A stretch of 64,000 nt of DNA from the NCBI RefSeq assembly GCF_000021745.1, contig NC_011666.1:1240001-1304000 (forward strand). The letters run 5' to 3'. Below are positions 8,180 through 16,665 of this stretch, in pieces; the stretch's first letter is position 1; every line of letters begins with the position of its first letter. The notes under the pieces are model-generated. The model was given only the letters and a program-made list of their open reading frames with translations, did not search any database and had not been told where the DNA came from. Both the position numbers and the translations under genes were made by a program. Source of the DNA: Methylocella silvestris BL2. GTDB taxonomy: Bacteria > Pseudomonadota > Alphaproteobacteria > Rhizobiales > Beijerinckiaceae.

Positions 8180-8986
8180 TCAACCGAGCGGCCCCTGCTT
8201 CAGCCGATCGAGATCGAACCCCTCGATATCCTGCAACAGCTCGACAAAAGCCGTCGCGCCATAATCGGCGCAGGCTTCGCCCTTGCGGGCGGTGGCCCCC
8301 CCGGCGTCGCCCATGGCGCCCGTTTCCGAAAGATCCTGGCTCATCCATCCAAAGCCGGTCGGGCGCCCGACGCGCAGCCAGTTGAATTCGTTCTCGATGG
8401 CGACGCTCTCGGGAACGAAATCGCCGGCCTCCTCCATGCGCACGAGATCGGGGCGAAAACTCAGCATCAGCGAGGTTTCGATATCACCGGCGTGGACGCC
8501 GTGGATCTTTTCATTTTCGGAGAACAGCCCGTCCGGCGCGCCGAAGCGGCTCCAGGACGCCATCACCGCCAGCATGCCGAGGCGGGCGCGTAGATCATGA
8601 GCGATGACGTTCAAGATCGCCGAATTGCCGCCATGGGAGTTCAGGAGCACCAGCTTGCGGCAGCCGGCGCGGCGCACGCTTTCGGCGATTTCGGTCCAGG
8701 CGCGGATCGCGGTCGCAGCCGAGAGGCTGAGGGCGCCGGGAAAATCGGCGTGTTCGATCGAGCAGCCGACGCTCTGCACCGGCAGGAACAGCACCGGCAG
8801 CTCGGGCGGCAACCGCGCGGCGACCTGCTCGATATAGCCGTCCATGATGAAATGATCGACGCCGACCGGCAGATGCGGCCCGTGCTGCTCGATCGCGGCG
8901 ACCGGCAGCACGGCGATGACCTCGGCCATGTCGGCGTCGCGAAAGTCGGTCCAGCTCATCTCGGACCAGAAGCGCGTCTGCAGCAT
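8180..8986 (-). CDS. Creatininase-family amidohydrolase
   Basis: A 268-residue metal-dependent amidohydrolase. Ligand motifs are plain: IEQHGPHLPVGVDHF (E33, H35, D44 region) and LLNSHGGNSAIL with GVHAGDIETSLML downstream. The family includes creatinine amidohydrolase, the archaeal formamidopyrimidine (FAPy) deformylase ArfB and MftE. Sequence alone does not separate them. It is divergent from an NMT1/THI5-type ABC importer (9125-11733), with 138 bases between. Since such importers often carry pyrimidine, thiamine-precursor or flavin-like ligands, a role in hydrolysing an imported N-formyl or cyclic amide is plausible but inferred. The FkbM gene converges with only 10 bases between stops. Confidence 0.85.
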   Translation of the reverse strand: MLQTRFWSEMSWTDFRDADMAEVIAVLPVAAIEQHGPHLPVGVDHFIMDGYIEQVAARLPPELPVLFLPVQSVGCSIEHADFPGALSLSAATAIRAWTEIAESVRRAGCRKLVLLNSHGGNSAILNVIAHDLRARLGMLAVMASWSRFGAPDGLFSENEKIHGVHAGDIETSLMLSFRPDLVRMEEAGDFVPESVAIENEFNWLRVGRPTGFGWMSQDLSETGAMGDAGGATARKGEACADYGATAFVELLQDIEGFDLDRLKQGPLG

Positions 8987-9124
8987 TTTGTCGCCGCCCC
9001 TTCGGCGTTATCGGCGAGGAGCCTTGGAGGCTAAGCCAGCCCTTGCATCTTCGCGAGGCGCAGGCAAAAAGCAATATGAGCCTTGCCGGCTTCGCGTCCT
9101 CGCGTCGGCGCATGGGATTTCTGC

Positions 9125-10159
9125 ATGACTGCACCGCTCGCAACACGGCGCCGATCGCGGGCCTCAGGCGCCCTTGTCGCCGCCCTGTTCATCTTCGCCT
9201 TTTTCGGCGCGCCCGCCCTCGCCCTCGACAAAGTGACTTTCGCCACCAACTGGCTTGCCGAAGGCGAGCATGGCGGATTCTATCAGGCCAAGGCCGACGG
9301 CACCTATCAGCGCTATGGCCTCGACGTTTCGATTTTGCACGGGGGGCCGCAGGCCAACAACAGGCTGTTGCTGGCGGCCGGCAAAATCGAGTTTAATTTG
9401 GCCGCCAATCTGATCCAGTCCTTCGACGCCGCCTCGCAAAACATTCCGCTCGTCGCGGTCGCCGCGCTGTTCCAGAAAGACCCCTTCATTCTGATGTCCC
9501 ACCCCGACGCGGGGTTCGACAAGATCGAGGATTTGCCGCGGGCGACCGCCTTCATCGGCAAGGACGCCTTCGTCTCGGTCTATCAATGGCTGAAGAGCGC
9601 CTATGGATTTCGCGAGGACAAGGTCCAGCCCTATAATTTCAACGCCGCCCCCTTCATCCGCGATAAAAATTCGATCCAGCAGGGCTATGCGACGTCGGAG
9701 CCTTTCGCCATCGAGCGCGAGGGCGGCTTTCGGCCCAATGCGTTCCTCATCGCCGACTATGGCTATGATTCCTACTCAACCCTGATCGAGACGCGGGCCG
9801 ACCTCATCGCCAAAAACCCCGACCTCGTGCAGCGCTTCGTCGACGCCTCGATCATCGGCTGGCTGCATTATCTGTATGGCGACAGCGGCAAGGCGGATGC
9901 GCTGATCCTTGCCGACAATCCCGACATGACGAAAGAGCTGCTCGCCTATTCGCGCGACAAGATGAAGGAGCTCGGCATCGTCGTTTCCGGCGAGGCAAGG
10001 ACGCTTGGCGTCGGCGCCATGACAGAGCCTCGCGTCAAAAGCTTTTTCGGCAAGATGGCGGCGGCCGGATTGTTCAAGCCCAATCTCGATTATCGCAGCG
10101 CCTACACGCTGCAATTCATCAACAAGGGCGTCGGCCTTGATCTCATTCCGCGCCCGTAA
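9125..10159 (+). CDS. ABC transporter substrate-binding protein, NMT1/THI5-like
   Basis: A periplasmic binding protein of ~344 residues from the ATG at 9125 (MTAPLATRRRSRASG). The signal peptide has a basic start, a core VAALFIFAFFGAPAL and cleavage after ALA. An ATG 42 bases upstream is less likely. The mature start DKVTFATNWLAEGEHGGFYQA and the GGPQANN segment are characteristic of NMT1/THI5-fold proteins such as ThiY (formylaminopyrimidine) and RibY (riboflavin). The ligand is therefore probably a pyrimidine or flavin-type compound. ATPase and permease genes follow directly, giving a complete importer. Confidence 0.85.
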   Translation: MTAPLATRRRSRASGALVAALFIFAFFGAPALALDKVTFATNWLAEGEHGGFYQAKADGTYQRYGLDVSILHGGPQANNRLLLAAGKIEFNLAANLIQSFDAASQNIPLVAVAALFQKDPFILMSHPDAGFDKIEDLPRATAFIGKDAFVSVYQWLKSAYGFREDKVQPYNFNAAPFIRDKNSIQQGYATSEPFAIEREGGFRPNAFLIADYGYDSYSTLIETRADLIAKNPDLVQRFVDASIIGWLHYLYGDSGKADALILADNPDMTKELLAYSRDKMKELGIVVSGEARTLGVGAMTEPRVKSFFGKMAAAGLFKPNLDYRSAYTLQFINKGVGLDLIPRP

Positions 10160-10180
10160 ATGGCGTAGGCCCTGTCCGCC

Positions 10181-10954
10181 GTGACGCAGGCGCCCCCGCC
10201 CTCGCTCCCGCAGTTGGCCCAGCTCCGCGGCGTCTCGAAATTCTATGAAAACGGCGTCGAGGCGCTGCGCGACGTCGATCTCGACGTTCGCGCGGAGGAA
10301 TTTCTAGCTCTGCTCGGGCCGTCCGGCTGCGGCAAGTCGACCATTTTGCGGCTGATCGCCGGGCTTGAGGCGCCCAGCGCCGGAACTCTTACCCGCTCTT
10401 TTGCGGCGGGCAGCGTTGGCTTCGTGTTCCAGGAGCCAACGCTGATGCCCTGGGCCAAAGTGTTCGACAATGTTTTTCTCCCGCTGCGCCTTGCCGGACA
10501 AAGTCGAGGCAAAGCGGCGGCCGCCGTCGAGCAGGCGCTGGCGCTCGTCGGGCTCGAGGCCTTCCAAAACGCCTTTCCGAACGAACTTTCCGGCGGCATG
10601 AAAATGCGCGTCTCGATCGCCCGCGCGCTGGCTCCCCGCCCTTCCCTCATCCTGATGGATGAACCTTTCGCCGCGCTGGACGAAATCACCCGCTTCCAGC
10701 TCAACGACGATCTGTTGCGACTGCGCCATGAGACCGGCGCGACGATCGTCTTCGTCACCCATTCGATTTTCGAGGCGGCCTATCTTTCGACCCGCATCGC
10801 CGTCATGAGCCCGCGCCCGGGACGAATCGTTGCGGAAATCGACGCCGAGGCGCCGCGCGGGGCCGAGAATTTTCGCTCGAGCCCGGCTTTCGCGGCGCTG
10901 TGCGAGGCGGCCTCGAACGCTTTGCATCGGGCCATGGGCGAGGAGGCGTCTTGA
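10181..10954 (+). CDS. ABC transporter ATP-binding protein (nitrate/taurine/NMT1 type)
   Basis: A 257-residue ATPase with a GTG start at 10181. Walker A is GPSGCGKST (about 46-54), the Q-loop lies in VGFVFQEPTLMPW, the signature is LSGGMKMR, Walker B is LILMDEPFAALDE and the switch His is in IVFVTHS. FQEPTLMPW is typical of the SsuB/TauB/ThiZ group. It lies 21 bases after the binding-protein gene and its TGA stop overlaps the permease TTG start (TTGA), indicating tight translational coupling. It energises import of the ligand held by the upstream binding protein. Confidence 0.9.
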   Translation: MTQAPPPSLPQLAQLRGVSKFYENGVEALRDVDLDVRAEEFLALLGPSGCGKSTILRLIAGLEAPSAGTLTRSFAAGSVGFVFQEPTLMPWAKVFDNVFLPLRLAGQSRGKAAAAVEQALALVGLEAFQNAFPNELSGGMKMRVSIARALAPRPSLILMDEPFAALDEITRFQLNDDLLRLRHETGATIVFVTHSIFEAAYLSTRIAVMSPRPGRIVAEIDAEAPRGAENFRSSPAFAALCEAASNALHRAMGEEAS

Positions 10955-11733
10955 GCTCGGCCGGCTGGCTCCGCGGCGCGGCGCCGCCGCTGCTCGTTCT
11001 CGCCGCGGCGCTTGCGCTTTGGGAGGCCCTGGTCCGCTTCAACGGCACGCCGCCCTATGTGCTGCCGGCGCCGAGCCTCATCCTTCAAACGCTCGCCTCC
11101 GACCGCGCCGTATTATTTCCAGCCCTCTTCGTCACGCTTGACGCGACGCTGAAGGCTCTCTTGGCCGCGGTCGTCGGCGGCGTCGCGCTGGCGGTTCTGT
11201 TCGCGCAATCGAAATGGATCGAGCGCGCCTTCCTGCCGGTCGCCATCGTCCTGCAGGTGACTCCGATCATCGCCATCGCGCCGCTGCTGCTCGTCTATCT
11301 CGACGCCTCATCCGCCGTGCTCGCCTGCGCCTTTCTCGTCGCCTTCTTTCCGATCTTGTCGAACACGGCGCTCGGCCTCGCCTCGGTCGATCGCAATCTT
11401 GTCGATCTTTTCACCCTCTACGGCGCCTCGCGCTGGCGCATGTTGATCCTTTTGCGCGCGCCCTCCGCGCTGCCCTATTTCCTCGCCGGCCTTCGCATCG
11501 GCGGCGGCCTGGCGCTGGTCGGCGCGATCGCGGCCGAGCTTGCCGCGGGCGCGAGCGGCAAGGGCGCGGGCCTTGCCTTCCGCATCGTCGAAGCCGGCTA
11601 TCGCCTCAACATTCCGCGCATGTTCGCGGCGCTCCTGCTGATTTGCCTCTCCGGCGTCGCCATCTATGCGAGCCTTGCCGCCCTCTCCGATCTGCTGCTC
11701 GGCCGCTGGCGCGACGTTTTGGCAAGGCGGTAG
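10951..11733 (+). CDS. ABC transporter permease (SsuC/ThiX-like)
   Basis: About 260 residues with six predicted membrane segments, beginning LLVLAAALALWEALVRF. The EAA-like cytoplasmic loop reads TLYGASRWRMLILLRAPSA, where the permease contacts the ATPase. I take the TTG at 10951, which overlaps the ATPase stop by four bases, as start. The frame is open to an ATG at 10900, but that lies deep in the ATPase gene. It completes the three-gene NMT1/THI5-type importer. No riboswitch such as TPP or FMN is evident upstream of the operon. Confidence 0.87.
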   Translation: MSSAGWLRGAAPPLLVLAAALALWEALVRFNGTPPYVLPAPSLILQTLASDRAVLFPALFVTLDATLKALLAAVVGGVALAVLFAQSKWIERAFLPVAIVLQVTPIIAIAPLLLVYLDASSAVLACAFLVAFFPILSNTALGLASVDRNLVDLFTLYGASRWRMLILLRAPSALPYFLAGLRIGGGLALVGAIAAELAAGASGKGAGLAFRIVEAGYRLNIPRMFAALLLICLSGVAIYASLAALSDLLLGRWRDVLARR

Positions 11734-11790
11734 ACTCCGCCGCAGCACCCGTTAAGTTTGCATCCCTTCGAGCCCAACAGAAAGCGACCC

Positions 11791-12798
11791 ATGCCCGCCT
11801 CTTCTTGCCGTTACGACGTCGTCGGTCTTGGCAACGCGATCGTCGACGTCATCGCCCGCGCCGACGATGACTTTCTGCTCGCCCATGATTTGCGCAAGGG
11901 CGGCATGACCCTGATCGACGAGGCGCGCGCAAAAGAGCTGTATGAGGCGATGGGACAGACGACGGTCGTCAGCGGCGGCTCGGCGGCGAACACCATCATC
12001 GGCCTCGCGGGCTTCGGGCGCAGCGCCGCCTTCATCGGCAAGGTCAAGGCGGACGAACTCGGCGGCTTGTTCGCCCATGACATCCGCGCGGCGAAAGTCG
12101 GCTTTTCGACGCCGCCTGCGGGCGACGGCGCCGAGAGCGCGCGCTGCCTGATCCTCGTCACCCCCGACGGCCAGCGCACCATGAACACGTTTCTCGGCGC
12201 CTGCCAGGATCTGACCGAAGCCGACGTCGACGAGACGGTCATCAAAGATTCCGCCGTGATCTATCTCGAAGGCTATCTGTGGGACCCGCCGGCCGCCAAG
12301 GACGCCTTTCGCAAGGCCTCGAAAATCGCCCGGGCGGCGGGCCGCGAAACGGCGCTGAGCCTGTCCGATTCCTTTTGCGTCGACCGCTATCGCGACGAGT
12401 TTCTGGATTTCATCCGTTCGGGCGGCGCGCAGATCATCTTCGCCAATGAAAGCGAATTGCATTCGCTGTACCAGACCGCGGATTTCGACACGGCGGTGGC
12501 GCTCCTGAAGGCCGAAAATATTCTGGGCGTCGTCACGCGCTCGGAACAGGGTTGTGTTGTGGTGAGGGGCGACATGGTGGTGACGGCCCCCGCCTTTCCC
12601 GTCGATCAGGTTGTAGACACAACAGGCGCCGGCGATCTGTTCGCCGCGGGATTTCTGGCCGGCTACACGCGCGGGCGCGATTTTGACGAATGCGCCAAGC
12701 TCGGCGCGCTGGCGGCGGCGGAAATTATTCAACACATCGGCGCAAGGCCGCAGACCGATCTGCGGCAGCTTGCGGAGCAGAATGGGCTCAAGGTGTAG
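11791..12798 (+). CDS. PfkB-family carbohydrate/nucleoside kinase (adenosine kinase-like)
   Basis: 335 residues from the ATG at 11791 (MPASSCRYDVVGLGNAIVDV). Both PfkB signatures are visible: an N-terminal GGSAANTIIGLAGFG and the C-terminal DTTGAGDLFAAGFL, whose Asp is the catalytic base. The N-terminus GNAIVDV and the spacing match the adenosine-kinase subgroup widespread in Rhizobiales, so ATP-dependent phosphorylation of a nucleoside is the best guess; ribokinase-like sugar activity cannot be excluded. It follows the ABC permease by 57 bases on the same strand, so it might phosphorylate an imported nucleoside-like ligand, but this link is weak. Confidence 0.85.
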   Translation: MPASSCRYDVVGLGNAIVDVIARADDDFLLAHDLRKGGMTLIDEARAKELYEAMGQTTVVSGGSAANTIIGLAGFGRSAAFIGKVKADELGGLFAHDIRAAKVGFSTPPAGDGAESARCLILVTPDGQRTMNTFLGACQDLTEADVDETVIKDSAVIYLEGYLWDPPAAKDAFRKASKIARAAGRETALSLSDSFCVDRYRDEFLDFIRSGGAQIIFANESELHSLYQTADFDTAVALLKAENILGVVTRSEQGCVVVRGDMVVTAPAFPVDQVVDTTGAGDLFAAGFLAGYTRGRDFDECAKLGALAAAEIIQHIGARPQTDLRQLAEQNGLKV

Positions 12799-12852
12799 GT
12801 CGCCTGCAGAATATGATGGCTAAAAACGTAGACCTTTCGGCTGCGTCCTACT

Positions 12853-13611
12853 CTACCCGCCGCCCGGCGGCAGCGCCTGCCTGAAGGCGCTCAAATAATC
12901 CGAGAGCGTCGCATCCAGGCGCTCATGCATAAAGATCTGGAACGGCTGCAAATCCTCCGTGAGCGAACCGTGCTCAAGCGCGTCGAGATAGGCTTTGCGT
13001 TGCTCCGGCCGCACCGCGATCGGCGGATAGCCGTCGCGGATCAACAGGAGATTCATCAACAGCCGCGCAGTGCGCCCATTGCCGTCGCCAAAGGGATGAA
13101 TGGCGGTGAGCCGGAAATGGGCTTCGAACGCCGAACCCGGCTCCGGCGGGCTCGATTCCAGCCATGCGCCGAAGCGCTGCATGAGTTGCGGAATTTTAGC
13201 GGGATTTGGAAAGACGACGGGCGAGCCAGCGATTCGGCGGGGTAGATTGCTGTAGACTCCGGCGATCGCCGACTGGCTGCGGGCGACGATCCGGCGATGC
13301 AATTCGCACGCGACTCCCTCGCCTATCGGCTCCCCTCGGGAGGCAAGGTCGCGCATCCATTGCACGGCCTCATAGTGATCGACGGCTTCCAGATGATCGC
13401 GAAGCGATTTGCCGCCAACCGTAATGCCATGCTCGATGACTTCCGCCGTTTCCCGCAGCGTCAGCGTATTTCCTTCTATCGCGTTCGACGTATAGGTCAG
13501 CTCGACGTCGTAATATTTCTGGAGCTGCGCAAAGGCGGCCGCCGACAACGGGCGCAGGCTGTCAAGCTCGGCCTTCCTCCGTCCAATGTCGTCGATTAAT
13601 GCCGTAAGCAT
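12853..13611 (-). CDS. Fic domain protein (class II, N-terminal inhibitory motif)
   Basis: A 252-residue Fic protein, predicted to transfer AMP (or another phosphate-containing group) from a nucleotide to protein hydroxyls. The full catalytic motif HPFGDGNGR is at 172-180. An N-terminal SNAIEG (42-47) matches the autoinhibitory [S/T]xxxE[G/N] helix motif, placing it in class II with the inhibitory Glu at 46. The central IAGVYSNLPRRIAGSPVVFP loop is also usual. No wHTH C-terminal domain is evident at this length. No antitoxin gene is adjacent, consistent with self-inhibition. It is convergent with the PfkB gene. Confidence 0.9.
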   Translation of the reverse strand: MLTALIDDIGRRKAELDSLRPLSAAAFAQLQKYYDVELTYTSNAIEGNTLTLRETAEVIEHGITVGGKSLRDHLEAVDHYEAVQWMRDLASRGEPIGEGVACELHRRIVARSQSAIAGVYSNLPRRIAGSPVVFPNPAKIPQLMQRFGAWLESSPPEPGSAFEAHFRLTAIHPFGDGNGRTARLLMNLLLIRDGYPPIAVRPEQRKAYLDALEHGSLTEDLQPFQIFMHERLDATLSDYLSAFRQALPPGGG

Positions 13612-13753
13612 CCAACGCCCAATAGCATGCCGCGACCATCAGTCGATACCGCCAGCATTGGGCCTTCGCCGGATGGTTCCCTGCGCAATGTGCGGCGCTC
13701 ACAGGCGCCCGCCGACCCTTCCGTGACGCGCCCCGCCCATCGAAGATGCCGCT

Positions 13754-13794
13754 ATCCTTCGAGACAGGCGCTGCGCGCCTTCCTCAGGATGAGG
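13754..13794. repeat. Dispersed intergenic repeat (ATCCTTCGAG...CCTCAGGATGAGG type)
   Basis: ATCCTTCGAG (13754-13763) and CCTCAGGATGAGG (13782-13794) flank a GC-rich centre with partial dyad symmetry. This pattern recurs widely in intergenic DNA of Bradyrhizobium and related genera. Here it ends eight bases from the hemA stop and could act as a 3' hairpin for that minus-strand gene. Recognition of the family is from memory; only one copy is in the window. Confidence 0.5.
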
Positions 13795-13801
13795 GCGCGC
13801 C

Positions 13802-15121
13802 CTACTCCGCCGCCTTCTTGAAGAATTCGGGGAAGGTGCATTGCGCCTCGGCGGCGGCGTGGACCGGCATTTCGCGGCGGAATTCGACGATATTCGGCTG
13901 CTCCACGAAGGGCAGCTTTAGGCTCGCCCAGACATCGACCAGCGATTCCACCAGATGGGCGATATGGGCGTCGGAATGCAGCGGGCTCGGCGTGATGCGC
14001 AGCCGCTCCGTGCCCTTGGCGACGGTCGGATAGTTGATCGGCTGGATATAGATCGCATGCCGGTCGAGCAGCATGTCGGTCGCCGCCTTGCACAGCTCGG
14101 CGTCGCCGACGAGCACCGGCACGATATGCGATGAATTCGGCATCACCGGCAGACCGGCGGCCGACAGCGCATGTTTGGTCAGCATCGACTGGCGCTGGTG
14201 GCGGGCGCGCAGTTCGGCCCCCTCGCCCTGCTTCAACAGGCTCACGGCTGTTTTCGCGGCGGTGGCGATCGCCGGCGGCAGCGAGGTCGTGAAGATGAAG
14301 GATGGCGCATAGGAGCGCACCGCATCGATGATCGAAGCCTCGCCGGTAATATAGCCGCCAAGCGTGCCGAACCCCTTGGCGAGGGTTCCCTCGATGACGT
14401 CGATGCGGGCCATGGCGCCGTCGCGCTCGGCGATGCCGCCGCCCCGCGCGCCATAAAGGCCGACCGCGTGGACCTCGTCCATATAGGTCATGGCGTTATA
14501 GCGCTGCGCAAGATCGGCGATGGCGTTGATCGGCGCGATATCGCCGTTCATCGAATAGAGGCTTTCAAACACAATCAGCTTGGCGCGGCTCTCGCCGGCC
14601 TCGGCCAACAGCTGTTCGAGGTGAGCAAGATCATTGTGGCGGAAAATCTTGCGCTCGGCCCTGGAGCGGCGCACCCCCTCGATCATCGAATTATGATTGA
14701 GCTGGTCGGACAGAATGAGGCAGTCGGGCAGAATGTCGCCGATCGTCGAGATCGCGGCGAGATTGGAGATCCAGCCCGAGGTGAAGACGAGGCCGGCTTC
14801 CTTGCCGTGCAAATCGGCGAGTTCGGCCTCGAGTTCGACGATCGGATGATTATTGCCGGAAATATTGCGGGTTCCGCCGGCTCCCACGCCATGCGCCTGC
14901 GCCGCGTCCTGCATGGCGGCGATCACCTTCGGATGGCGGCCCATGCACAGATAGTCGTTGGAGCACCAGACGGTGACGTTGACTTCGGGACCGCCTTCGC
15001 CGCGCCGCCACACCGCCCGCGGAAAAGCTTCCGCGTCGCGCGCGAGATCGGCAAAGACGCGATAGCGCCGTTCGCCCTTCAACTTCGAGATGGCGTCGTC
15101 GAAGAAGCGCCGATACTCCAT
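13802..15121 (-). CDS. hemA: 5-aminolevulinate synthase
   Basis: A 439-residue PLP enzyme that condenses glycine and succinyl-CoA to 5-aminolevulinate, the first step of tetrapyrrole synthesis in alphaproteobacteria (C4 route). [21 protein letters not shown] is a typical start. Other landmarks are the substrate/PLP segment [25 protein letters not shown] with the PLP-pairing Asp, and the Schiff-base lysine in [14 protein letters not shown]. It is slightly longer than the ~405 residues of Rhodobacter HemA because of a C-terminal tail after [10 protein letters not shown]. It stands as a single transcription unit. Confidence 0.95.
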   Translation of the reverse strand: MEYRRFFDDAISKLKGERRYRVFADLARDAEAFPRAVWRRGEGGPEVNVTVWCSNDYLCMGRHPKVIAAMQDAAQAHGVGAGGTRNISGNNHPIVELEAELADLHGKEAGLVFTSGWISNLAAISTIGDILPDCLILSDQLNHNSMIEGVRRSRAERKIFRHNDLAHLEQLLAEAGESRAKLIVFESLYSMNGDIAPINAIADLAQRYNAMTYMDEVHAVGLYGARGGGIAERDGAMARIDVIEGTLAKGFGTLGGYITGEASIIDAVRSYAPSFIFTTSLPPAIATAAKTAVSLLKQGEGAELRARHQRQSMLTKHALSAAGLPVMPNSSHIVPVLVGDAELCKAATDMLLDRHAIYIQPINYPTVAKGTERLRITPSPLHSDAHIAHLVESLVDVWASLKLPFVEQPNIVEFRREMPVHAAAEAQCTFPEFFKKAAE

Positions 15122-15453
15122 AGGCTCCGTTCCCTTCTGATCCGGGCCTTTGGCCTGGATGGGCGGATAAACCCCCGCTCAAGGCTCGCTGTGATGACAG
15201 GCGCCGGTTGACGCCTTGTACCCTTTCCAAAGAGCCTACCGCAAGCGCCAGATCGTCTCAGCCGACTCGATCAATTCCCGGCATAATCGCCGGGAACGAA
15301 AGCGACTTTAAGCTTCGCCGTCCGGAAAAACAGCGAAGCTTGACCCTTGGCAATTCGGCTGGAAACGTGCGAATTGATCGGAAAGCTCTCGAAGCAATGC
15401 TTTAGTCAGCTTCAACCCTCGGGTCAATTTCCCTTTTTTCACAGACTGTTGAC
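15122..15453. other. Divergent promoter region of hemA and the epimerase gene, with two inverted repeats
   Basis: About 330 bases without a gene. Two perfect inverted repeats lie 13 bases apart: TTCCCGGC/GCCGGGAA (15275-15296, 6-base loop) and AAGCTTCGC/GCGAAGCTT (15310-15341, 14-base loop). Neither has a following T run, so they are as likely operator or mRNA-leader elements as terminators. TTGACC at 15341-15346 is a possible -35 box for the epimerase gene. An FNR- or RegA-type site for hemA could be sought here, but I see no clear TTGAT-N4-ATCAA. Confidence 0.4.
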
Positions 15454-16467
15454 ATGCGCATTCTCGTTACCGGCAGCGCCGGCTTTATCGGTTTTCACAT
15501 GGCCGCCCGTCTGCTCGCCGACGGCCATGAGGTCGTCGGGGTCGACGGCTTCACCCATTATTATGATCCCGAGCTGAAGCGCCGGCGCAATGCGATTCTT
15601 TCGCAAAATCCGTATTTTACGAGCCATGCGATTCTGCTTGAGGACGCAAGCGCGCTGAAACGCGTCTATGACGCGGGATTCGACGCCGTCTATCATTTCG
15701 CGGCTCAAGCTGGCGTGCGCTACAGCCTTGAAAATCCACGCGCCTATGTCGACGCCAATCTCACCGGCGCGTTCAATCTTCTGGAGCTGATGCGCGAGGC
15801 GCCCCCCAAGCATGCGCTGATGGCCTCGACCTCTTCGGTCTATGGCGCCAACACGAAAATTCCCTTCCATGAGACCGACCGCGCCGACCATCCGCTGACC
15901 TTCTACGCCGCGACGAAGAAGGCCAATGAGGAGATGGCCCATTCCTATGCGCATCTGTTCAAAATTCCGGTCACCATGCTGCGTTTCTTCACGGTCTACG
16001 GGCCTTGGGGGCGGCCGGACATGGCGCTGTTCAAATTCGTCGACGCCATGGTTGAGGGCCGGCCGATCGACGTCTTCAATCACGGAAAGATGAAGCGGGA
16101 TTTCACCTTCGTCGGCGATCTCGTCGAGGCGATGGCGCTCCTCATCGACAAGGCCCCGCCCGCGCCCGACAGCCGGACCTCGCCGACGCCGGATTACGAC
16201 AGCCTTTCGCCTGTCGCGCCCTGGCGCATCGTCAATATCGGGACGGAGCGCCCAGTCGGGCTGATGGATTTCATCGAGGCGATCGAAACCGCGACGGGGC
16301 TGAAGGCCGAACGCAATTACCTTGAAATGCAAAAGGGCGATGTGCCGCTGACCTTCGCCAGCACGCGACTGCTTTTCGAGCTGACCGGCTACCGGCCGGC
16401 GACCACTTTGGCCGAAGGGGTCAAGGCTTTTGTGGACTGGCGGCGCAGCTATCTGACGCAGCAATAG
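15454..16467 (+). CDS. NAD-dependent epimerase, UDP-glucuronate 4-epimerase type
   Basis: A 337-residue extended short-chain dehydrogenase. The NAD loop is TGSAGFIGFH (7-16) and the catalytic triad is in TSSVYG plus YAATKKANE. The motif VDGFTHYYDPELKRRRN and YFTSHAILLED-like region, and the AQAGVRYSLENPRAYVDANLTG block, are characteristic of UDP-glucuronate 4-epimerases (LpsL/Cap1J group), which provide UDP-galacturonate for envelope polysaccharides. The substrate is assigned by resemblance. It stands apart from other polysaccharide genes, though the window's last gene is a glycosyltransferase far away. Confidence 0.87.
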   Translation: MRILVTGSAGFIGFHMAARLLADGHEVVGVDGFTHYYDPELKRRRNAILSQNPYFTSHAILLEDASALKRVYDAGFDAVYHFAAQAGVRYSLENPRAYVDANLTGAFNLLELMREAPPKHALMASTSSVYGANTKIPFHETDRADHPLTFYAATKKANEEMAHSYAHLFKIPVTMLRFFTVYGPWGRPDMALFKFVDAMVEGRPIDVFNHGKMKRDFTFVGDLVEAMALLIDKAPPAPDSRTSPTPDYDSLSPVAPWRIVNIGTERPVGLMDFIEAIETATGLKAERNYLEMQKGDVPLTFASTRLLFELTGYRPATTLAEGVKAFVDWRRSYLTQQ

Positions 16468-16665
16468 AGTCAGGCCGCGCCGCGATGGCTTGACCATGAT
16501 CATGGACGAGCCGGCCGAACAGGCCGAACCTCACCCTTTCTTATTCCAGCGGCTATCTGCCGGCGCGTTGCTGCTGCGCTGGCGCCCATCCCAGCCGCCG
16601 TCTCCTGCCCTTTCTTTCTTCCAGCGCTCCGCAACCCGCGACGGCGCTATCTTACGGAGCTCTCC

